From SAR116 cluster alpha proteobacterium HIMB100 (GTDB taxonomy: Bacteria > Pseudomonadota > Alphaproteobacteria > Puniceispirillales > Puniceispirillaceae): a DNA stretch of 64,000 nucleotides. Positions within the stretch are counted from its first letter, which is position 1; each line of letters begins with the position of its first letter. Shown here one piece after another: positions 1-10,179 of this stretch. The translations under genes were made by a program, and so were the position numbers. Below the pieces are notes generated by a model. The model made no database searches and was not told the DNA's origin. It worked only from the letters and a program-made list of their open reading frames with translations. Location of the stretch: the NCBI GenBank assembly GCA_000238815.2, contig AFXB01000010.1, positions 562,501 to 626,500 of the forward strand, written 5' to 3'.

Positions 1-59
1 ACAGCCTGACCCCTGATTATGCCGGGGTGACCCTGCAGCAGGCCGCCCTGGAGCGCTGA
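1..59 (+). CDS. C-terminal tail of an unidentified protein (partial)
   Basis: An open frame enters from the left edge (codons from base 3) and stops with TGA at 57-59, giving 18 residues ending AALER. The next gene starts nine bases later, so the two may share a transcript. The tail is too short to assign a family and no function is proposed. Confidence 0.4.
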   Translation, partial: SLTPDYAGVTLQQAALER

Positions 60-67
60 GCCGGAAG

Positions 68-847
68 ATGGCAGCTGCGCTGCACAAACAGACCAGCTAT
101 GAGCTGGCGGAAATCTGGCAATTTCCGGTGAAAGGATTTCCCGGTTATCACACGCATACTGTGAGCTTGCAGACAAATCAGCTATTGCCTGTTGATCGCC
201 GGTTTGCGGTCAGTAACGGCCATCCCGCCAGCCATAAAAAACTTGATGAAGGCTGGCTCAGCAAACGGCATTTCGTTCAGCAACTGTCTGAAGAACGTCT
301 GGCCGGACTGTCTTTTATGATAGATGAAGAAAACGGCTGCATTCATCTGTCTGACCGAACTGGTCTGCAAGCCGAGGCCCCGCTCGATGAAGCTGGACCG
401 GTCATGGCGCAGCTGCAGGCCTTATTGCCAGACAGATTTGAGGAACGACCGCGTCTGTGCCGACTGGACACAGCAGGCTATACAGATACAAACGCGCCCT
501 GGATCACGCTGGCAGGCAGCGCGTCACTGGCCGATTTTGCAGATGTGACACACACCGCCGCTGATAACCGGCGCTTCCGGCTGAACCTGATTATCCGCAC
601 AGATACAGCTTTTGAAGAATTTTACTGGATCGGCAAGCAGGTCAGCATTGGTCAGGTCAGGCTGGAGATTATAGAGCCTGTAGGCAGATGTGCAGCAATT
701 AATGTTGACCCTGAAACCGCAGAACGAAATGCGGATCATCTGCGCACGATGCGACAGGTTTACGGGCATACAGATTTAGGTGTCTTTGCCCGTGTAATCA
801 CGGACGGGCCAATCAGCTTGGGCGATACAGTGACGCTGCTCAGCTGA
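68..847 (+). CDS. MOSC domain-containing protein
   Basis: 259 residues. The N-terminal part (about residues 12-110) resembles the MOSC N-terminal beta-barrel domain, and the C-terminal part carries the MOSC core with the conserved Gly-Arg-Cys (Cys208), a following DP pair and the closing GxISLGD motif (about 243-249). MOSC domains derive from the C-terminal part of molybdenum cofactor sulfurases and are thought to bind or carry sulfur via the conserved Cys; related proteins (mARC, YcbX) reduce N-hydroxylated compounds using Moco. The actual substrate cannot be read from the sequence. ATG at 68 follows a CCGGAAG ribosome site. It converges on the DUF4167 gene with only a few bases between stops. 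Confidence 0.85.
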   Translation: MAAALHKQTSYELAEIWQFPVKGFPGYHTHTVSLQTNQLLPVDRRFAVSNGHPASHKKLDEGWLSKRHFVQQLSEERLAGLSFMIDEENGCIHLSDRTGLQAEAPLDEAGPVMAQLQALLPDRFEERPRLCRLDTAGYTDTNAPWITLAGSASLADFADVTHTAADNRRFRLNLIIRTDTAFEEFYWIGKQVSIGQVRLEIIEPVGRCAAINVDPETAERNADHLRTMRQVYGHTDLGVFARVITDGPISLGDTVTLLS

Positions 848-1402
848 TCAGGCAACAGCCTCGTCTGATGATACAACTGCTTCACCATCTTCAGACTGAT
901 CAGCTGTCTCGGCCTTATCAGCACTGTCTTTCGGGCTGTCTTTTTTAGCAGCTGTGCGGCCGCGCCCACGTTTGGCTGGCCGCTGCTCAGCCTCAGCTGC
1001 TGCTTCGGCGTCAGGTGTGTCTGTTGTTTGTGCAGATGCCTGCTCGCTTGTCTGTTCAGATGCCTCTTCAGCGGGCGCATCTTCAGATTTGCGGGCCTGC
1101 TGGCGTTCTTCATGCGCGCGGCGATGCTGTTCTGCAGCCTGAACAATAGACTGATGTATCCGGTAATAATGGTCAGCAAACTGCGCAAGCGCTTCTGCGG
1201 AGATTCGTTCACCGGCAGCATTCGCATCATGGGCAAGTGCTGTATATTTTTCAAATAACTGTAAGGCGTTGCCCCGCAAACGGCCTTCCGGCCCATTTGA
1301 ATCAAAGGTCGTGTTCCTGTTGAAATTGGTCTGGCCGTGATTGCTGTTACGGCGGCCACGCCCACGTGAACGCTTCTGGTTCTGACCCTGATTATGTCTC
1401 AT
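848..1402 (-). CDS. DUF4167 domain-containing protein
   Basis: 184 residues. The first 90 residues form the DUF4167 domain: an Arg/Asn/Gln/Gly-rich basic start (KRSRGRGRRN) followed by a helical segment with the conserved RLRGNA..LFEKY..LA pattern. The second half is low complexity, rich in Ala, Glu, Asp, Ser and Thr, with a basic patch (KRGRGR) near residue 145. The Arg/Gly-rich start suggests RNA or nucleic-acid binding, which is inference; the family has no established function that I know. It sits downstream of prmC and prfA in the same direction, its usual alphaproteobacterial position. Confidence 0.85.
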   Translation of the reverse strand: MRHNQGQNQKRSRGRGRRNSNHGQTNFNRNTTFDSNGPEGRLRGNALQLFEKYTALAHDANAAGERISAEALAQFADHYYRIHQSIVQAAEQHRRAHEERQQARKSEDAPAEEASEQTSEQASAQTTDTPDAEAAAEAEQRPAKRGRGRTAAKKDSPKDSADKAETADQSEDGEAVVSSDEAVA

Positions 1403-1548
1403 GAATAGTCCAATGCAATGATCTCAGTCGGTGCTGAAACAAATATTTATTGTTGTCTTTCGGAAAACGGGGGAACGGGGCTTGTCTAGTGGCCACCTGC
1501 TCACTTTTTCGTTTTGCCCTGTTCTGAGGGTAAAGGCAAGAAAAAACG

Positions 1549-2394
1549 TTATTTTTTGGTCAAAATTAAACATCTGTTGTTGCCTGACAGGTCCGGAACA
1601 AGCGCACAAAGCTGAAGTCCTGCCGCTTCAGCCAGTTCTGTGACCGGCCGGGCCTGTTCAGAACCAATTTCCAGAAACAAACGGCCCACAGGGCTTAATG
1701 CATCAGCCATCTGAGGCAGCAGAACACGATAGGCATCCAGACCATCTGATCCCGCAAATAATGCCAGCGCCGGATCATGGTCAGCCACATCACGGGAAAG
1801 CCCGGGGGCATCTGTTTCGATATAGGGCGGGTTCGCCAATATTACATCAAATCTGCCCTGAATTTTATCCAGCCAATGACTGCTGATGAAGCGGGCCCGG
1901 CCGCTGAGCCCCAGAAACGCGGCATTGGCCCTGGCCTGAGCAACAGCCTGAGGGGCCAAATCAACCCCGATACCGGTTGCTGCAGGCAGGTGATGTAACA
2001 GGCTGAGCAGAAGACAGCCTGTACCTGTACCAAGGTCAAGGCAGCGCAAAGCTTGCCCATCATCAGTCAGGCTGCGGGCATAAGCCAACGCTTCATCTAT
2101 CAGACATTCACTGTCAGGGCGCGGGTCAAGCGTGTCGTCATTTAAAAAAAAGGGGAGTGAATAAAATTCACGGCATCCCCGCATCCGGCTGATCGGGCGC
2201 CCCTGATTACGTTGGTCGATCAACTGCGCCAGCTCTGATTCCTGTGCAGCAGTCAGGTCGATCATTTCATGACCCAACACAGCCTCATCACGGCCAAGGG
2301 CAATCGCAAGAAGCCAACGCGCATCAAGCGCGCTGTCCGCATGCAGGCGGGCTTTCACCGAACGCAATATGTCACGCGCTGAACGCTTTATCAC
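1549..2394 (-). CDS. prmC: Peptide chain release factor N5-glutamine methyltransferase
   Basis: 281 residues. PrmC methylates the Gln of the GGQ motif in release factors RF1 and RF2 using S-adenosylmethionine. A helical N-terminal recognition domain is followed by a Rossmann methyltransferase with the SAM motif DLGTGTG (120-126) and the catalytic NPPY motif (188-191). The start is GTG at 2394, chosen because a strong AAGGAG site lies nine bases upstream and no nearer in-frame ATG has such a site. It is downstream of prfA, which encodes its substrate, with about 48 bases between them, so the two are probably co-transcribed. Confidence 0.95.
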   Translation of the reverse strand: MIKRSARDILRSVKARLHADSALDARWLLAIALGRDEAVLGHEMIDLTAAQESELAQLIDQRNQGRPISRMRGCREFYSLPFFLNDDTLDPRPDSECLIDEALAYARSLTDDGQALRCLDLGTGTGCLLLSLLHHLPAATGIGVDLAPQAVAQARANAAFLGLSGRARFISSHWLDKIQGRFDVILANPPYIETDAPGLSRDVADHDPALALFAGSDGLDAYRVLLPQMADALSPVGRLFLEIGSEQARPVTELAEAAGLQLCALVPDLSGNNRCLILTKK

Positions 2395-2442
2395 TGATGC
2401 AGGCTCCTTACTATGCGCGCGTCTGAAAGGAACACAGACGTC

Positions 2443-3525
2443 CTAAAGCGTATCCTGACCTTCAGCCAGACGGGCAGCCTGATCTTCTGCAGCCAGCGCA
2501 TCAACAACCTCTTCCAGAGATTCACCTGCCAGAATTTTATCAAGCTTATATAAGGTGAGGTTGATCCGATGATCGGTTACCCGGCCTTGCGGAAAATTAT
2601 AGGTTCTGATGCGCTCAGACCTGTCTCCTGAGCCCACCTGGCCTTTGCGTGAAGCTGCACGTTCGGCCTGTTGGCGCGCACGTTCAGCATCGTAAAGCCG
2701 CGCCCGCAAAATCTTCATCGCCTTGGCCCGGTTTTTATGCTGCGATTTTTCATCCTGCTGGCTGACAATAATGCCCGTGGGCAGATGCGTGATCCGAACA
2801 GCAGAATCCGTTGTGTTCACAGACTGGCCGCCAGGACCAGAAGAACGGAACACATCCACACGCAAATCACTTTCATTGATCTCGATATCCACATCCTGTG
2901 CTTCAGGCAGAACAGCAACGGTTGCCGCTGACGTGTGAATCCGGCCGCCAGTTTCGGTTTCAGGTACACGCTGAACACGATGTACACCTGATTCAAATTT
3001 CAGCCGCGCAAACACATCCTGGCCTGAAATATTGGCCGTTGCTTCTTTATAGCCACCAATACCGGTCTCAGAGACTTCCATCACGTCAAACCGCCAGCCA
3101 TATTTTGCAGCAAAGCGCTGATACATCCCAAATAAATCAGAAGCAAACAGCGCCGCTTCATCACCGCCTGTGCCCGCACGCACCTCAAGGATTGCGTTAC
3201 GTGCATCATCTGTGTCTTTGGGCAGCAGTAATAATTTCAGCTGATGTTCCGCTTCTGGTAATTGCGCGGCAAGCTCTTCTGTTTCAGCCTGGGCCATTTC
3301 GACCAGCTCTGGGTCTGTTTCCTCTTCTATGAGCTGGCGGGCCTCTGTCAGATTCTGCTGAAGCTGGCGGACAATTTCCACCTGCTCAGCAACCGGCCTG
3401 ATTTCAGCTAATTCACGTGACAGCTGAGTAAGCTGATCTGGTGAGAGGCTGCCTGATTCTGCCAGTCTGCCCTCAATTTCCTGACGACGCGCCAGAACCC
3501 TGTCCATATTGGTCTCAAGACTCAT
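2443..3525 (-). CDS. prfA: Peptide chain release factor 1
   Basis: 360 residues, normal length. RF1 recognises UAA and UAG and triggers peptide release on the ribosome. The stop-codon reading tripeptide is Pro-Glu-Thr (188-190, the PxT type of RF1, not the SPF of RF2), and the GGQ catalytic motif is at 232-234. An internal TGG.EAALFA stretch (about 119-128) is typical. The ATG at 3525 is preceded by a near-perfect AAAGGAGG site and overlaps the hisS stop (ATGA), indicating translational coupling with hisS. The prmC product is expected to methylate the Gln of GGQ. Confidence 0.97.
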   Translation of the reverse strand: MSLETNMDRVLARRQEIEGRLAESGSLSPDQLTQLSRELAEIRPVAEQVEIVRQLQQNLTEARQLIEEETDPELVEMAQAETEELAAQLPEAEHQLKLLLLPKDTDDARNAILEVRAGTGGDEAALFASDLFGMYQRFAAKYGWRFDVMEVSETGIGGYKEATANISGQDVFARLKFESGVHRVQRVPETETGGRIHTSAATVAVLPEAQDVDIEINESDLRVDVFRSSGPGGQSVNTTDSAVRITHLPTGIIVSQQDEKSQHKNRAKAMKILRARLYDAERARQQAERAASRKGQVGSGDRSERIRTYNFPQGRVTDHRINLTLYKLDKILAGESLEEVVDALAAEDQAARLAEGQDTL

Positions 3526-4796
3526 GACAACGCCTCCTTTGTGGCCGCATCACCTTGCTGACGGGCCAAATGCGCAGCAAGCTGATCAACCTGAATTTCG
3601 GTCTGCTCACCATCAGCCATTCGGCGCAGGCTAACTGTGCCGCGGGCCAGTTCATCTGAGCCGGCAATCACCACAAAAGGCGCACCCAGCTTGTTGGCTG
3701 CTTTCATCTTTTTGCCCATATTGCCGCTGATTGCCATCACACAAGACAACCCCGCGGCACGTAAAGAGCTGGCCAGCGCGAACGCCTCTGCCTCTGCTGC
3801 TGCATCCGCAGCAAGAAGCACCAGATCAGGCGGCGCGGCAGTTTGGGCCTCGCCCAGCAAAGCCAGCCGTTCAATCCCTGCAGCAAAACCAACGGCAGGC
3901 AAAGGCGGACCGCCCAGGGTTTCAGATAATCCATCATAACGCCCGCCCCCTAAGACCGTCCCTTGTGCACCCAGCGCATCGGTAATGAATTCAAAGGCAG
4001 TGTGGGCATAATAATCCAGCCCCCTCACCAGAAGCGGATCAGACACAAAGCTGATCCCGGCTTTGTCCAAACAGGCCGTCACCTGATCAAAATGTGTCTT
4101 TGCCGCATCACTCAGATGGTCTGGCAGGCGCGGAGCGTCTTTTAAAATGGCTTTATCTGCTTCTGATTTAGAATCCAGAATTCGTAGCGGATTGGTCTGC
4201 AGACGGCGCTGACTATCTGCGGAAAGCTGATCCTGATACCGGCTCAGATAGTCAATCAAGGCCTGGCGATAGGCCGCCCGGCTGGCCTGGTCGCCAAGTG
4301 AATTCAGATGCAGCTTGGTCTGAGAGAGCACCCCCAATTCATCAAGAATTTGTGCGCCGAGTGCAATAATCTCTGCATCAGCAAGCGGGCTGGCCGGGCC
4401 AATCAGCTCGCAGCCAAACTGATGAAACTGGCGCATCCGGCCTTTTTGCGGACGTTCATACCGGAACATTGGGCCTGCATAAAACCAGCGCAACGGCAAA
4501 GATTGTGTCAGGCTGTTAGAGATCACAGCCCGCATTGCAGAAGCCGTGCCTTCAGGCCGCAAAGTCAGCCCGGTCCCGCCTCTGTCTTCGAAACTGTAGG
4601 TTTCCTTTGAAACAACGTCTGATGAAGCCCCGAGCGGGCGGCTGAATACGTCAGTGAATTCGAATATCGGCGTGGCCATATCCTGAAAACCAGATCGGCG
4701 GGCGACATCCAATGCCACTGAGATGACGTGATTTTGCCGGGCTTTATCTTCGGGAAGTAAATCTGCTGTGCCCCTGACGGGCTGAATCAAATCCAT
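3522..4796 (-). CDS. hisS: Histidyl-tRNA synthetase
   Basis: 424 residues. A class II synthetase that charges tRNA-His. Visible features are class II motif 2 ([17 protein letters not shown], about residues 112-130), the histidine-binding region with [14 protein letters not shown] (about 256-269), GGGRYDGL (about 280-287), and a C-terminal anticodon-binding domain of about 90 residues. The order ispG-hisS-prfA-prmC on one strand is common in alphaproteobacteria. The stop overlaps the prfA start by four bases. The gap to ispG is 95 bases and contains one copy of the CTGTTCAG octamer discussed in the findings. Confidence 0.97.
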   Translation of the reverse strand: MDLIQPVRGTADLLPEDKARQNHVISVALDVARRSGFQDMATPIFEFTDVFSRPLGASSDVVSKETYSFEDRGGTGLTLRPEGTASAMRAVISNSLTQSLPLRWFYAGPMFRYERPQKGRMRQFHQFGCELIGPASPLADAEIIALGAQILDELGVLSQTKLHLNSLGDQASRAAYRQALIDYLSRYQDQLSADSQRRLQTNPLRILDSKSEADKAILKDAPRLPDHLSDAAKTHFDQVTACLDKAGISFVSDPLLVRGLDYYAHTAFEFITDALGAQGTVLGGGRYDGLSETLGGPPLPAVGFAAGIERLALLGEAQTAAPPDLVLLAADAAAEAEAFALASSLRAAGLSCVMAISGNMGKKMKAANKLGAPFVVIAGSDELARGTVSLRRMADGEQTEIQVDQLAAHLARQQGDAATKEALS

Positions 4797-4891
4797 TTTT
4801 TATCGTCCTCAGTTGTGGCCTGTTCAGCCAATAGCTATCCGCAGAGACGTCCTGCTATCAGACGCCTGCATTTATTGACAAGAGATCATGG

Positions 4892-6007
4892 CTAGTTTTC
4901 AGCAGCTTTGTCCATCTGCTCTACATGGTCTTCGACAAGGCTGACCACATGTTCGACAATATCATCATTCGTCAACCGATGATGCGCGAGCCCGGAAATA
5001 TAGACCTGGTGGTTATCCTTGCCACCGCCAGTCAGGCCGATATCTGTTTCGCGCGCCTCACCAGGACCGTTCACCACACAACCGATAATCGAGACCGTCA
5101 GCGGTTTGTTCACATGAGACAGCCTGTCTTCGATTTCCTGGACTGTTTTAATCACATCAAATTGCTGACGGGCACAAGATGGGCAGGAAATCACCGTAAC
5201 CCCCCGTCGACGAAGCCCTAATGATTTCAGCATCTCATAAGCCACTCTGACCTCTTCAGCCGGATCTGCTGACAAAGAAACCCTGATGGTGTCCCCAATC
5301 CCGGCCCATAACAGATTGCCAAGACCAATCGCGGATTTCACAGTTCCGGCGCGCAAGCCACCTGCTTCGGTAATGCCGATATGAAGCGGACAATCAATAG
5401 CTTCTGCCAGTTGCTGGTAAGCAGCGACAGCCAAAAATACATCAGAGGCTTTGACCGAAATCTTAAATTCGTGAAAATCGAGATCCTGCAGATGGCGGGC
5501 ATGATCAAGGGCTGATTCAACCAGAGCCTCAGGACAGGGTTCAGCATATTTTTCCAGCAGATGTTTTTCCAGCGAACCACCATTTACGCCGATACGGATT
5601 GAACAGCTATTTGCCCGGGCTGCCCGGACCACCTCGGCAACACGGTCAGCATGACCAATATTGCCCGGATTAATCCGCAAACAGGCAGCCCCGGCATCCG
5701 CCGCCTCAAGCGCCCGCTTATAATGAAAATGAATATCGGCCACGATAGGTACAGGACTTTCGCGGCAAATCTGGTGCAGCGCAGCTGTGCTGGCCTCATC
5801 AGGGCAAGACACCCGTACAATATCTGCCCCTGCCTCTGCGGCGGCATGAATTTGGGCCAATGTTCCCGCAACATCAGTTGTCAATGTATTGGTCATGGTC
5901 TGGACAGAGATAGGCGCATCACCGCCTACCGCAACAGAGCCGACCTGTATCTGGCGGCATTTGCGGCGTTCGATTGTTCGGTAGGGGCGGTAAGCCTGTG
6001 CGGACAT
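4892..6007 (-). CDS. ispG: 4-hydroxy-3-methylbut-2-enyl diphosphate synthase (flavodoxin/ferredoxin)
   Basis: 371 residues, usual for the short bacterial form. IspG converts methylerythritol cyclodiphosphate to HMBPP, the penultimate step of the MEP isoprenoid pathway. An N-terminal TIM barrel is followed by the iron-sulfur domain; the cluster ligands are visible as Cys275 and Cys278 (ISCPSC), Cys310 and Glu317 (CVVNGPGEA). The ATG at 6007 begins [15 protein letters not shown]. It lies between the RodZ-like gene and hisS on the same strand. A 125-base gap upstream shows no clear promoter. Confidence 0.96.
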   Translation of the reverse strand: MSAQAYRPYRTIERRKCRQIQVGSVAVGGDAPISVQTMTNTLTTDVAGTLAQIHAAAEAGADIVRVSCPDEASTAALHQICRESPVPIVADIHFHYKRALEAADAGAACLRINPGNIGHADRVAEVVRAARANSCSIRIGVNGGSLEKHLLEKYAEPCPEALVESALDHARHLQDLDFHEFKISVKASDVFLAVAAYQQLAEAIDCPLHIGITEAGGLRAGTVKSAIGLGNLLWAGIGDTIRVSLSADPAEEVRVAYEMLKSLGLRRRGVTVISCPSCARQQFDVIKTVQEIEDRLSHVNKPLTVSIIGCVVNGPGEARETDIGLTGGGKDNHQVYISGLAHHRLTNDDIVEHVVSLVEDHVEQMDKAAEN

Positions 6008-6132
6008 GAGTTAAGCTTTATCGATCAGATAGCGGAAATAGCGCCGGCATTCCGGCTTGTCTTTTGTACCTGTTTTGGCGCAGCATTTCCAGCCGAAAGG
6101 CAGTCACCTGTATGACAGGCATCACTGTCTGA

Positions 6133-7269
6133 TTAATAGGTGGCCAGAAGCTGGCGATTTTGAATAGCTTCGCGGTTTAACCGCAGGTCGCGCAAAATCT
6201 CGCCAATCTGTCCGGCATCAAATGCAGCAATATTCGGCATTTCCAAACGCAGTCCGCCTGCATTCCCGGTGCTGAGAAACAGATTTTCGTCAGACGAAAA
6301 CACAAGCTGGTCGCCATTACGCATTAGCTTGGTCAGCAGCACTTCGCCATCCGCACGGGTGACTTCAATCCATGCGCTGGCGGTTGCCTTGATGGTCACT
6401 TCTTCAGCAGGAAGGCGTTGCGTTGCCTGTGCTGCAACACCGGTCACTGGCTCTGCGTCTGCCGGATCAGTTGATACTTGCGGCGCGGTTACTGTGGGCG
6501 CTGCCGGAGCGAGTGAGGCGATCTGTGTTTGAGCTGTGTCAGCCTTAAGGTCTGCAGCCGGAACCGGGGCTTGTGTGTCTGAACTGTCTGCTGCGTCGGC
6601 AAGCTGTTCTGCTGGTGGTAAGATAACAGCTGTTGCAGCGTCTGGCTGTTGGTCCTGCTGTTCAATATTGACCGTCTCTGTGCTCTGTTCAGCATTGCTG
6701 ACCGGCTGGAGCGGTTCATTGGCTGAGCCTGTATCTGCCTCGCTGACACGCTGTTCAGCTTGTGGTTGCGGGCTGTCTGTTGACGCCGGCGAGGTATCAA
6801 GGCCCAGGTCAGGCTGGTCAACAGGCGAGATAGAAGAGGCAATTAACGTCGGCGCATCACTTTGATTATTATTAATCACCGTCCAGCCAACATAGACAGC
6901 CAGCCCAACCAGGACGGCAAACATCGCAATCATGCTGCCGGCAACACGCGGGACTAACGCCTGTACCGGAAAGCTGTATTCAGGTTTTTTGGTCGCGGTA
7001 GAAGACAGCGATTTAAAGCCATCAACATGAGGTCCGGCATCAATGCCGACGGCCTGGCAGTAATTGCGGATAAAGCCCGGCGTATAGCCGATGCCAGGCA
7101 GCCGTTCGAACTGGCCTGCCTCCAACGCTGACAGATGGCTGCCAGAAATACGGGTCCGTTCGGCAACATCCTGTATCGTCAACCCTGATTCTTCTCGCGC
7201 GGATTTGAGCGCCCGGCCGATGGCCTGCGCTATATCTTCACCTGAAATATGTTCGTCTTGCGTGTACAT
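6133..7269 (-). CDS. RodZ-like helix-turn-helix membrane protein (DUF4115 C-terminus)
   Basis: 378 residues. An N-terminal Xre-type helix-turn-helix (about 12-78), one transmembrane segment (about 108-133), a long low-complexity linker rich in Ala, Gln, Asp, Ser, Thr and Pro (about 135-285), and a C-terminal beta-rich DUF4115 domain (about 290-365, with the AWIEVTRADGEVL stretch). This is the RodZ architecture: in other bacteria the cytoplasmic HTH binds MreB and helps to set rod shape. Whether this protein does so is inference from architecture. It sits between lysC and ispG, its usual alphaproteobacterial place. The HTH may also bind DNA. Confidence 0.85.
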   Translation of the reverse strand: MYTQDEHISGEDIAQAIGRALKSAREESGLTIQDVAERTRISGSHLSALEAGQFERLPGIGYTPGFIRNYCQAVGIDAGPHVDGFKSLSSTATKKPEYSFPVQALVPRVAGSMIAMFAVLVGLAVYVGWTVINNNQSDAPTLIASSISPVDQPDLGLDTSPASTDSPQPQAEQRVSEADTGSANEPLQPVSNAEQSTETVNIEQQDQQPDAATAVILPPAEQLADAADSSDTQAPVPAADLKADTAQTQIASLAPAAPTVTAPQVSTDPADAEPVTGVAAQATQRLPAEEVTIKATASAWIEVTRADGEVLLTKLMRNGDQLVFSSDENLFLSTGNAGGLRLEMPNIAAFDAGQIGEILRDLRLNREAIQNRQLLATY

Positions 7270-7407
7270 GTCCCAACCACTTCACACTAACCGTAACGAA
7301 CCATCTTCATTTTTGATTACCTTAAATTGAACAAAAACACCATAAAAAATGTAAAATGTCATTTTTTTGCTGTTTTTTCAGCAGTTGCGCGGTTGTATTT
7401 TTATCAA

Positions 7408-8628
7408 TCAGGCAGTTTCCAAACCAAAAGCATCATGCAGGGAGCGCACCGCCAGTTCGGTATAATCTGCATCTATCAGAACAGAGATTTTTATCTCAGA
7501 TGTGGAAATCACATGCAGATTAATGCCTTTTTCTGCCAGCACAGAGAACATGGTCCGGGCAATGCCGGGCTGTGAGCGCATGGCTGTGCCAATGATTGAC
7601 ACTTTGGCCACATCAAGGTCTGCAACCACTGCCTGATAGTCAAGCTTGTCTTTGATCTCCTCAAGGCAGGCCACCGCCTTGTCCAGATCCAGCGCACCAA
7701 GCGAAAAGGTGATATCTGTATTCTGTTTGTCAGCTGAGGCAGACTGGACAATCATATCCACATTAATATGGCGTTCAGCAAGGCTGCCAAACACCGTTGC
7801 GGCAATACCGGGCCGGTCAGGCAGGCTGACCAATGTAACCTTGGCTTCATCACGGCTGTAGGCAATACCGCTGATTTTCTGTTTTTCCATATTATCATCC
7901 TCATCAATGACAAGCGTTCCCGGCTGGTTTGAAAAGCTGGAGAGCACCTGAAGATTCACATTATGCCGCATCGCCATCGCCACAGACCGGGTCTGCAGAA
8001 CCTTGGCACCAGCTGAGGCCATCTCCAGCATTTCTTCAAAGGTAATCTGCTCCAACTTGCGCGCTTTCGGCATAATCCGCGGGTCTGTGGTATAGACCCC
8101 ATCCACATCTGTATAGATATCGCATCTGTCTGCTTTCAGTGCCGCTGCCAACGCCACAGCAGAGGTATCCGAGCCACCGCGGCCAAGTGTGGTGACCCGG
8201 CCTTCAGGGCTGATCCCCTGAAACCCAGCGACCACAGCAACCTGACCCTGATTGAGCCGCTCTTCAAGCTTTTCAACATCAATATCCTCAATCCGGGCAG
8301 ACCCATGAATATCATCTGTTTTCACCGCTGTCTGCCAGCCCAGCCAGGACCGGGCATCCACGCCGATATTCTGCAGAGCGATTGCAAGCAGCCCAACAGT
8401 GACCTGCTCACCGGTGGCGACAATCACATCATATTCGCGGGCATCATGAAGCGGGCCGATATCCCGGGCCCATTCCACCAGCTGGTTTGTTGTGCCTGAC
8501 ATGGCAGAGACCACAACAGCCACCTGGTTCCCCGCATCAACCTCTGTCTTGACCCGTTGGGCAACCGCCCGAATCCGATCAAGATCAGCTACAGATGTAC
8601 CCCCGAATTTCTGAACAATACGCGCCAT
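7408..8628 (-). CDS. lysC: Aspartate kinase
   Basis: 406 residues, the monofunctional form. It phosphorylates aspartate, the entry step to lysine, threonine, methionine and diaminopimelate. The N-terminal kinase domain starts with the KFGGTSVAD motif (residues 6-14) and includes GRGGSDTSAVALAA (about 149-162); tandem ACT regulatory domains follow (from about residue 265), so feedback control by lysine and/or threonine is likely. lysA, the last step to lysine, is at the right end of the window. It is divergent from ubiG, a common alphaproteobacterial pairing. The T-rich hairpin after the stop is not a good terminator on this strand. Confidence 0.97.
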   Translation of the reverse strand: MARIVQKFGGTSVADLDRIRAVAQRVKTEVDAGNQVAVVVSAMSGTTNQLVEWARDIGPLHDAREYDVIVATGEQVTVGLLAIALQNIGVDARSWLGWQTAVKTDDIHGSARIEDIDVEKLEERLNQGQVAVVAGFQGISPEGRVTTLGRGGSDTSAVALAAALKADRCDIYTDVDGVYTTDPRIMPKARKLEQITFEEMLEMASAGAKVLQTRSVAMAMRHNVNLQVLSSFSNQPGTLVIDEDDNMEKQKISGIAYSRDEAKVTLVSLPDRPGIAATVFGSLAERHINVDMIVQSASADKQNTDITFSLGALDLDKAVACLEEIKDKLDYQAVVADLDVAKVSIIGTAMRSQPGIARTMFSVLAEKGINLHVISTSEIKISVLIDADYTELAVRSLHDAFGLETA

Positions 8629-8764
8629 TTTTCATCCATCGTTTTCTGCTTACCCAGAGACGAGACCGCGCGTGTCTGAGTATCTGTTGCCAGCAGTGCT
8701 TTGTTGTTTTGAAAAACCGAAACCACCTGTTACACGAATTCTGGGGAAGAGAAAAGAGGCGGTT

Positions 8765-8793
8765 TTGAATTCGCTTGAGATTCTGCGTACAAT
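8765..8793 (+). promoter_or_regulatory. Sigma-70-type promoter of ubiG
   Basis: TTGAAT at 8765-8770 and TACAAT at 8788-8793 are separated by exactly 17 bases. The predicted transcription start near 8800 lies about 40 bases before the ubiG ATG. Both hexamers match the consensus at five of six positions. Seen by eye only. Confidence 0.55.
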
Positions 8794-8841
8794 CTGAGAA
8801 GTAGAAAAACCAGAACCGCCCGACATCCAGAGGCATAAAAG

Positions 8842-9600
8842 ATGAGCCAGACAACGATTGATGCAGACGATATTGACCGGTTTGACCGTCAGGCCGACCA
8901 ATGGTGGAGCCCCGACGGGCCAATGAAGCCCTTGCATCTGTTCACGCCGGTGCGGATTAATTATATCCTGACCGTTGCCCGGCGGGCAGGTCTGAGCGGC
9001 GCTGCTGGGCAGGCCGCCCCGCTTGACGGCCGCAGATTTTTGGATGTGGGCTGTGGCGGTGGCCTGTTGGCCGAACCTCTGGCCAGACTGGGCGCGCAAA
9101 TGACCGCAATTGATGCTTCAGCAGGCGCAATCACAGCCGCGCAACATCATGCAGAGCAGCAGGGTCTGGAGATTGATTACAGGCATATGCCGGTAGAAGA
9201 GCTGGCCGCGCAACCAGATAAGACAGGGCATTTTGATCTTATCTATGCGTCAGAAATTATCGAACATGTCAGTGACAGAGGTATGTTTTTGCAATCCATA
9301 GCCCGGCTGTTGGCCCCGCAAGGGGTAGTTGTTTTCACTACAATCAGCAAAACTGTGCCAGCGCTGATGCTGGCAAAATTTGCCGCAGAATATGTATTGA
9401 ATCTGGTCCCGCGCGGCACGCATGAATTTGATAAATTTATCCGTCCTGAACAGTTAAGCTGTGAATGTGCAGCAGCTGGCATTCTGATTGATGATGTCAC
9501 CGGCTTCATTCCCACCCCCGGTGGCGGGTTCCGGTTTTCGTCTGTTACAGCGGTGAATTACGGTGCATCAGGCCAGCTGGCCCCGGCGAGCCGGCCCTGA
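8842..9600 (+). CDS. ubiG: Bifunctional 2-polyprenyl-6-hydroxyphenol methylase / 3-demethylubiquinol 3-O-methyltransferase
   Basis: 252 residues. UbiG performs both O-methylations in ubiquinone synthesis. It begins with the family pattern DRFDRQADQWW (12-22), followed by the SAM-binding motif FLDVGCGGG (66-74), the MPVEEL acidic region (about 115) and SEIIEHV (about 136-142). The C-terminal HEFDKFIRPEQL segment (about 194-205) is also typical of UbiG. Start at ATG 8842 with an AGAGGC-like site upstream. Divergent from lysC. Confidence 0.95.
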   Translation: MSQTTIDADDIDRFDRQADQWWSPDGPMKPLHLFTPVRINYILTVARRAGLSGAAGQAAPLDGRRFLDVGCGGGLLAEPLARLGAQMTAIDASAGAITAAQHHAEQQGLEIDYRHMPVEELAAQPDKTGHFDLIYASEIIEHVSDRGMFLQSIARLLAPQGVVVFTTISKTVPALMLAKFAAEYVLNLVPRGTHEFDKFIRPEQLSCECAAAGILIDDVTGFIPTPGGGFRFSSVTAVNYGASGQLAPASRP

Positions 9601-9627
9601 AAAACTGGCCTGACCTTGAACCGGTTT

Positions 9628-10149
9628 TTAATGCTCAGGCGGCAGGTCAGGAAGCGGCAGGACCTCTATACCGTCTTCTGCCAGTTCGCTCTGGTCTTCT
9701 GGCGTACAGGTCCCGTAAATATTCTGTTCTTCAGATTCGCCATTATGAATCTTGCGGGCTTCATCAGCAAATTTATCGCCGACATCGGTAAATTCAGTCT
9801 TAATTTTCTGATGCAAGGCACGCACCATCATCTGTAAGGCTGCTACGCCTTCGCCAGCAGACGGGCCAGCCACTGAAGCAGCCTTTTGTGTTGCCGCGGG
9901 CGCAGCCGGAGCCGAAGCTGGCGGCGGAACCGGAGCCTGGCTTGTGCTTTTGGCTTGTTCAGCGGCAATTCGGGCTTTTGTTTTGGGTGTCGATAAATTC
10001 GGGGCAGACAGCCGCTTTTCAAGCTTTGTGCTGCCGCAATATGGACAGTCCAACAAGCCATGCGCTATCTGTTGCTGGATCGCACCCGCATCTGCAAACC
10101 AGCCTTCAAATTCATGATCATGTTCACATCCGAGCGTGAATTTTTTCAT
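9628..10149 (-). CDS. DUF1178 family zinc-ribbon-like protein
   Basis: About 173 residues. The start shows MKKFTLGCEHDHEFEGWF, followed by CPYCGSTKLEKRLSAP: two Cys pairs that look like a zinc ribbon, as in DUF1178. The middle (about 55-90) is Ala/Pro/Gln-rich and low complexity. The C-terminal part is helical and ends acidic. Function is unknown. The start could be GTG 10155, ATG 10152 or ATG 10149, since GTG-ATG-ATG occur in tandem; the last gives the usual M-[KI] family beginning. It lies 24 bases downstream of secA on the same strand and converges with ubiG. Confidence 0.85.
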   Translation of the reverse strand: MKKFTLGCEHDHEFEGWFADAGAIQQQIAHGLLDCPYCGSTKLEKRLSAPNLSTPKTKARIAAEQAKSTSQAPVPPPASAPAAPAATQKAASVAGPSAGEGVAALQMMVRALHQKIKTEFTDVGDKFADEARKIHNGESEEQNIYGTCTPEDQSELAEDGIEVLPLPDLPPEH

Positions 10150-10179
10150 CATCACCCCGCGGGTCAGCTTATATCCGTG

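Noticed and set aside
7361-7382. GCTG-T6-CAGC hairpin after lysC
   Set aside because: The stem is only four pairs and the T tract lies on the wrong side for lysC, which is read on the minus strand.
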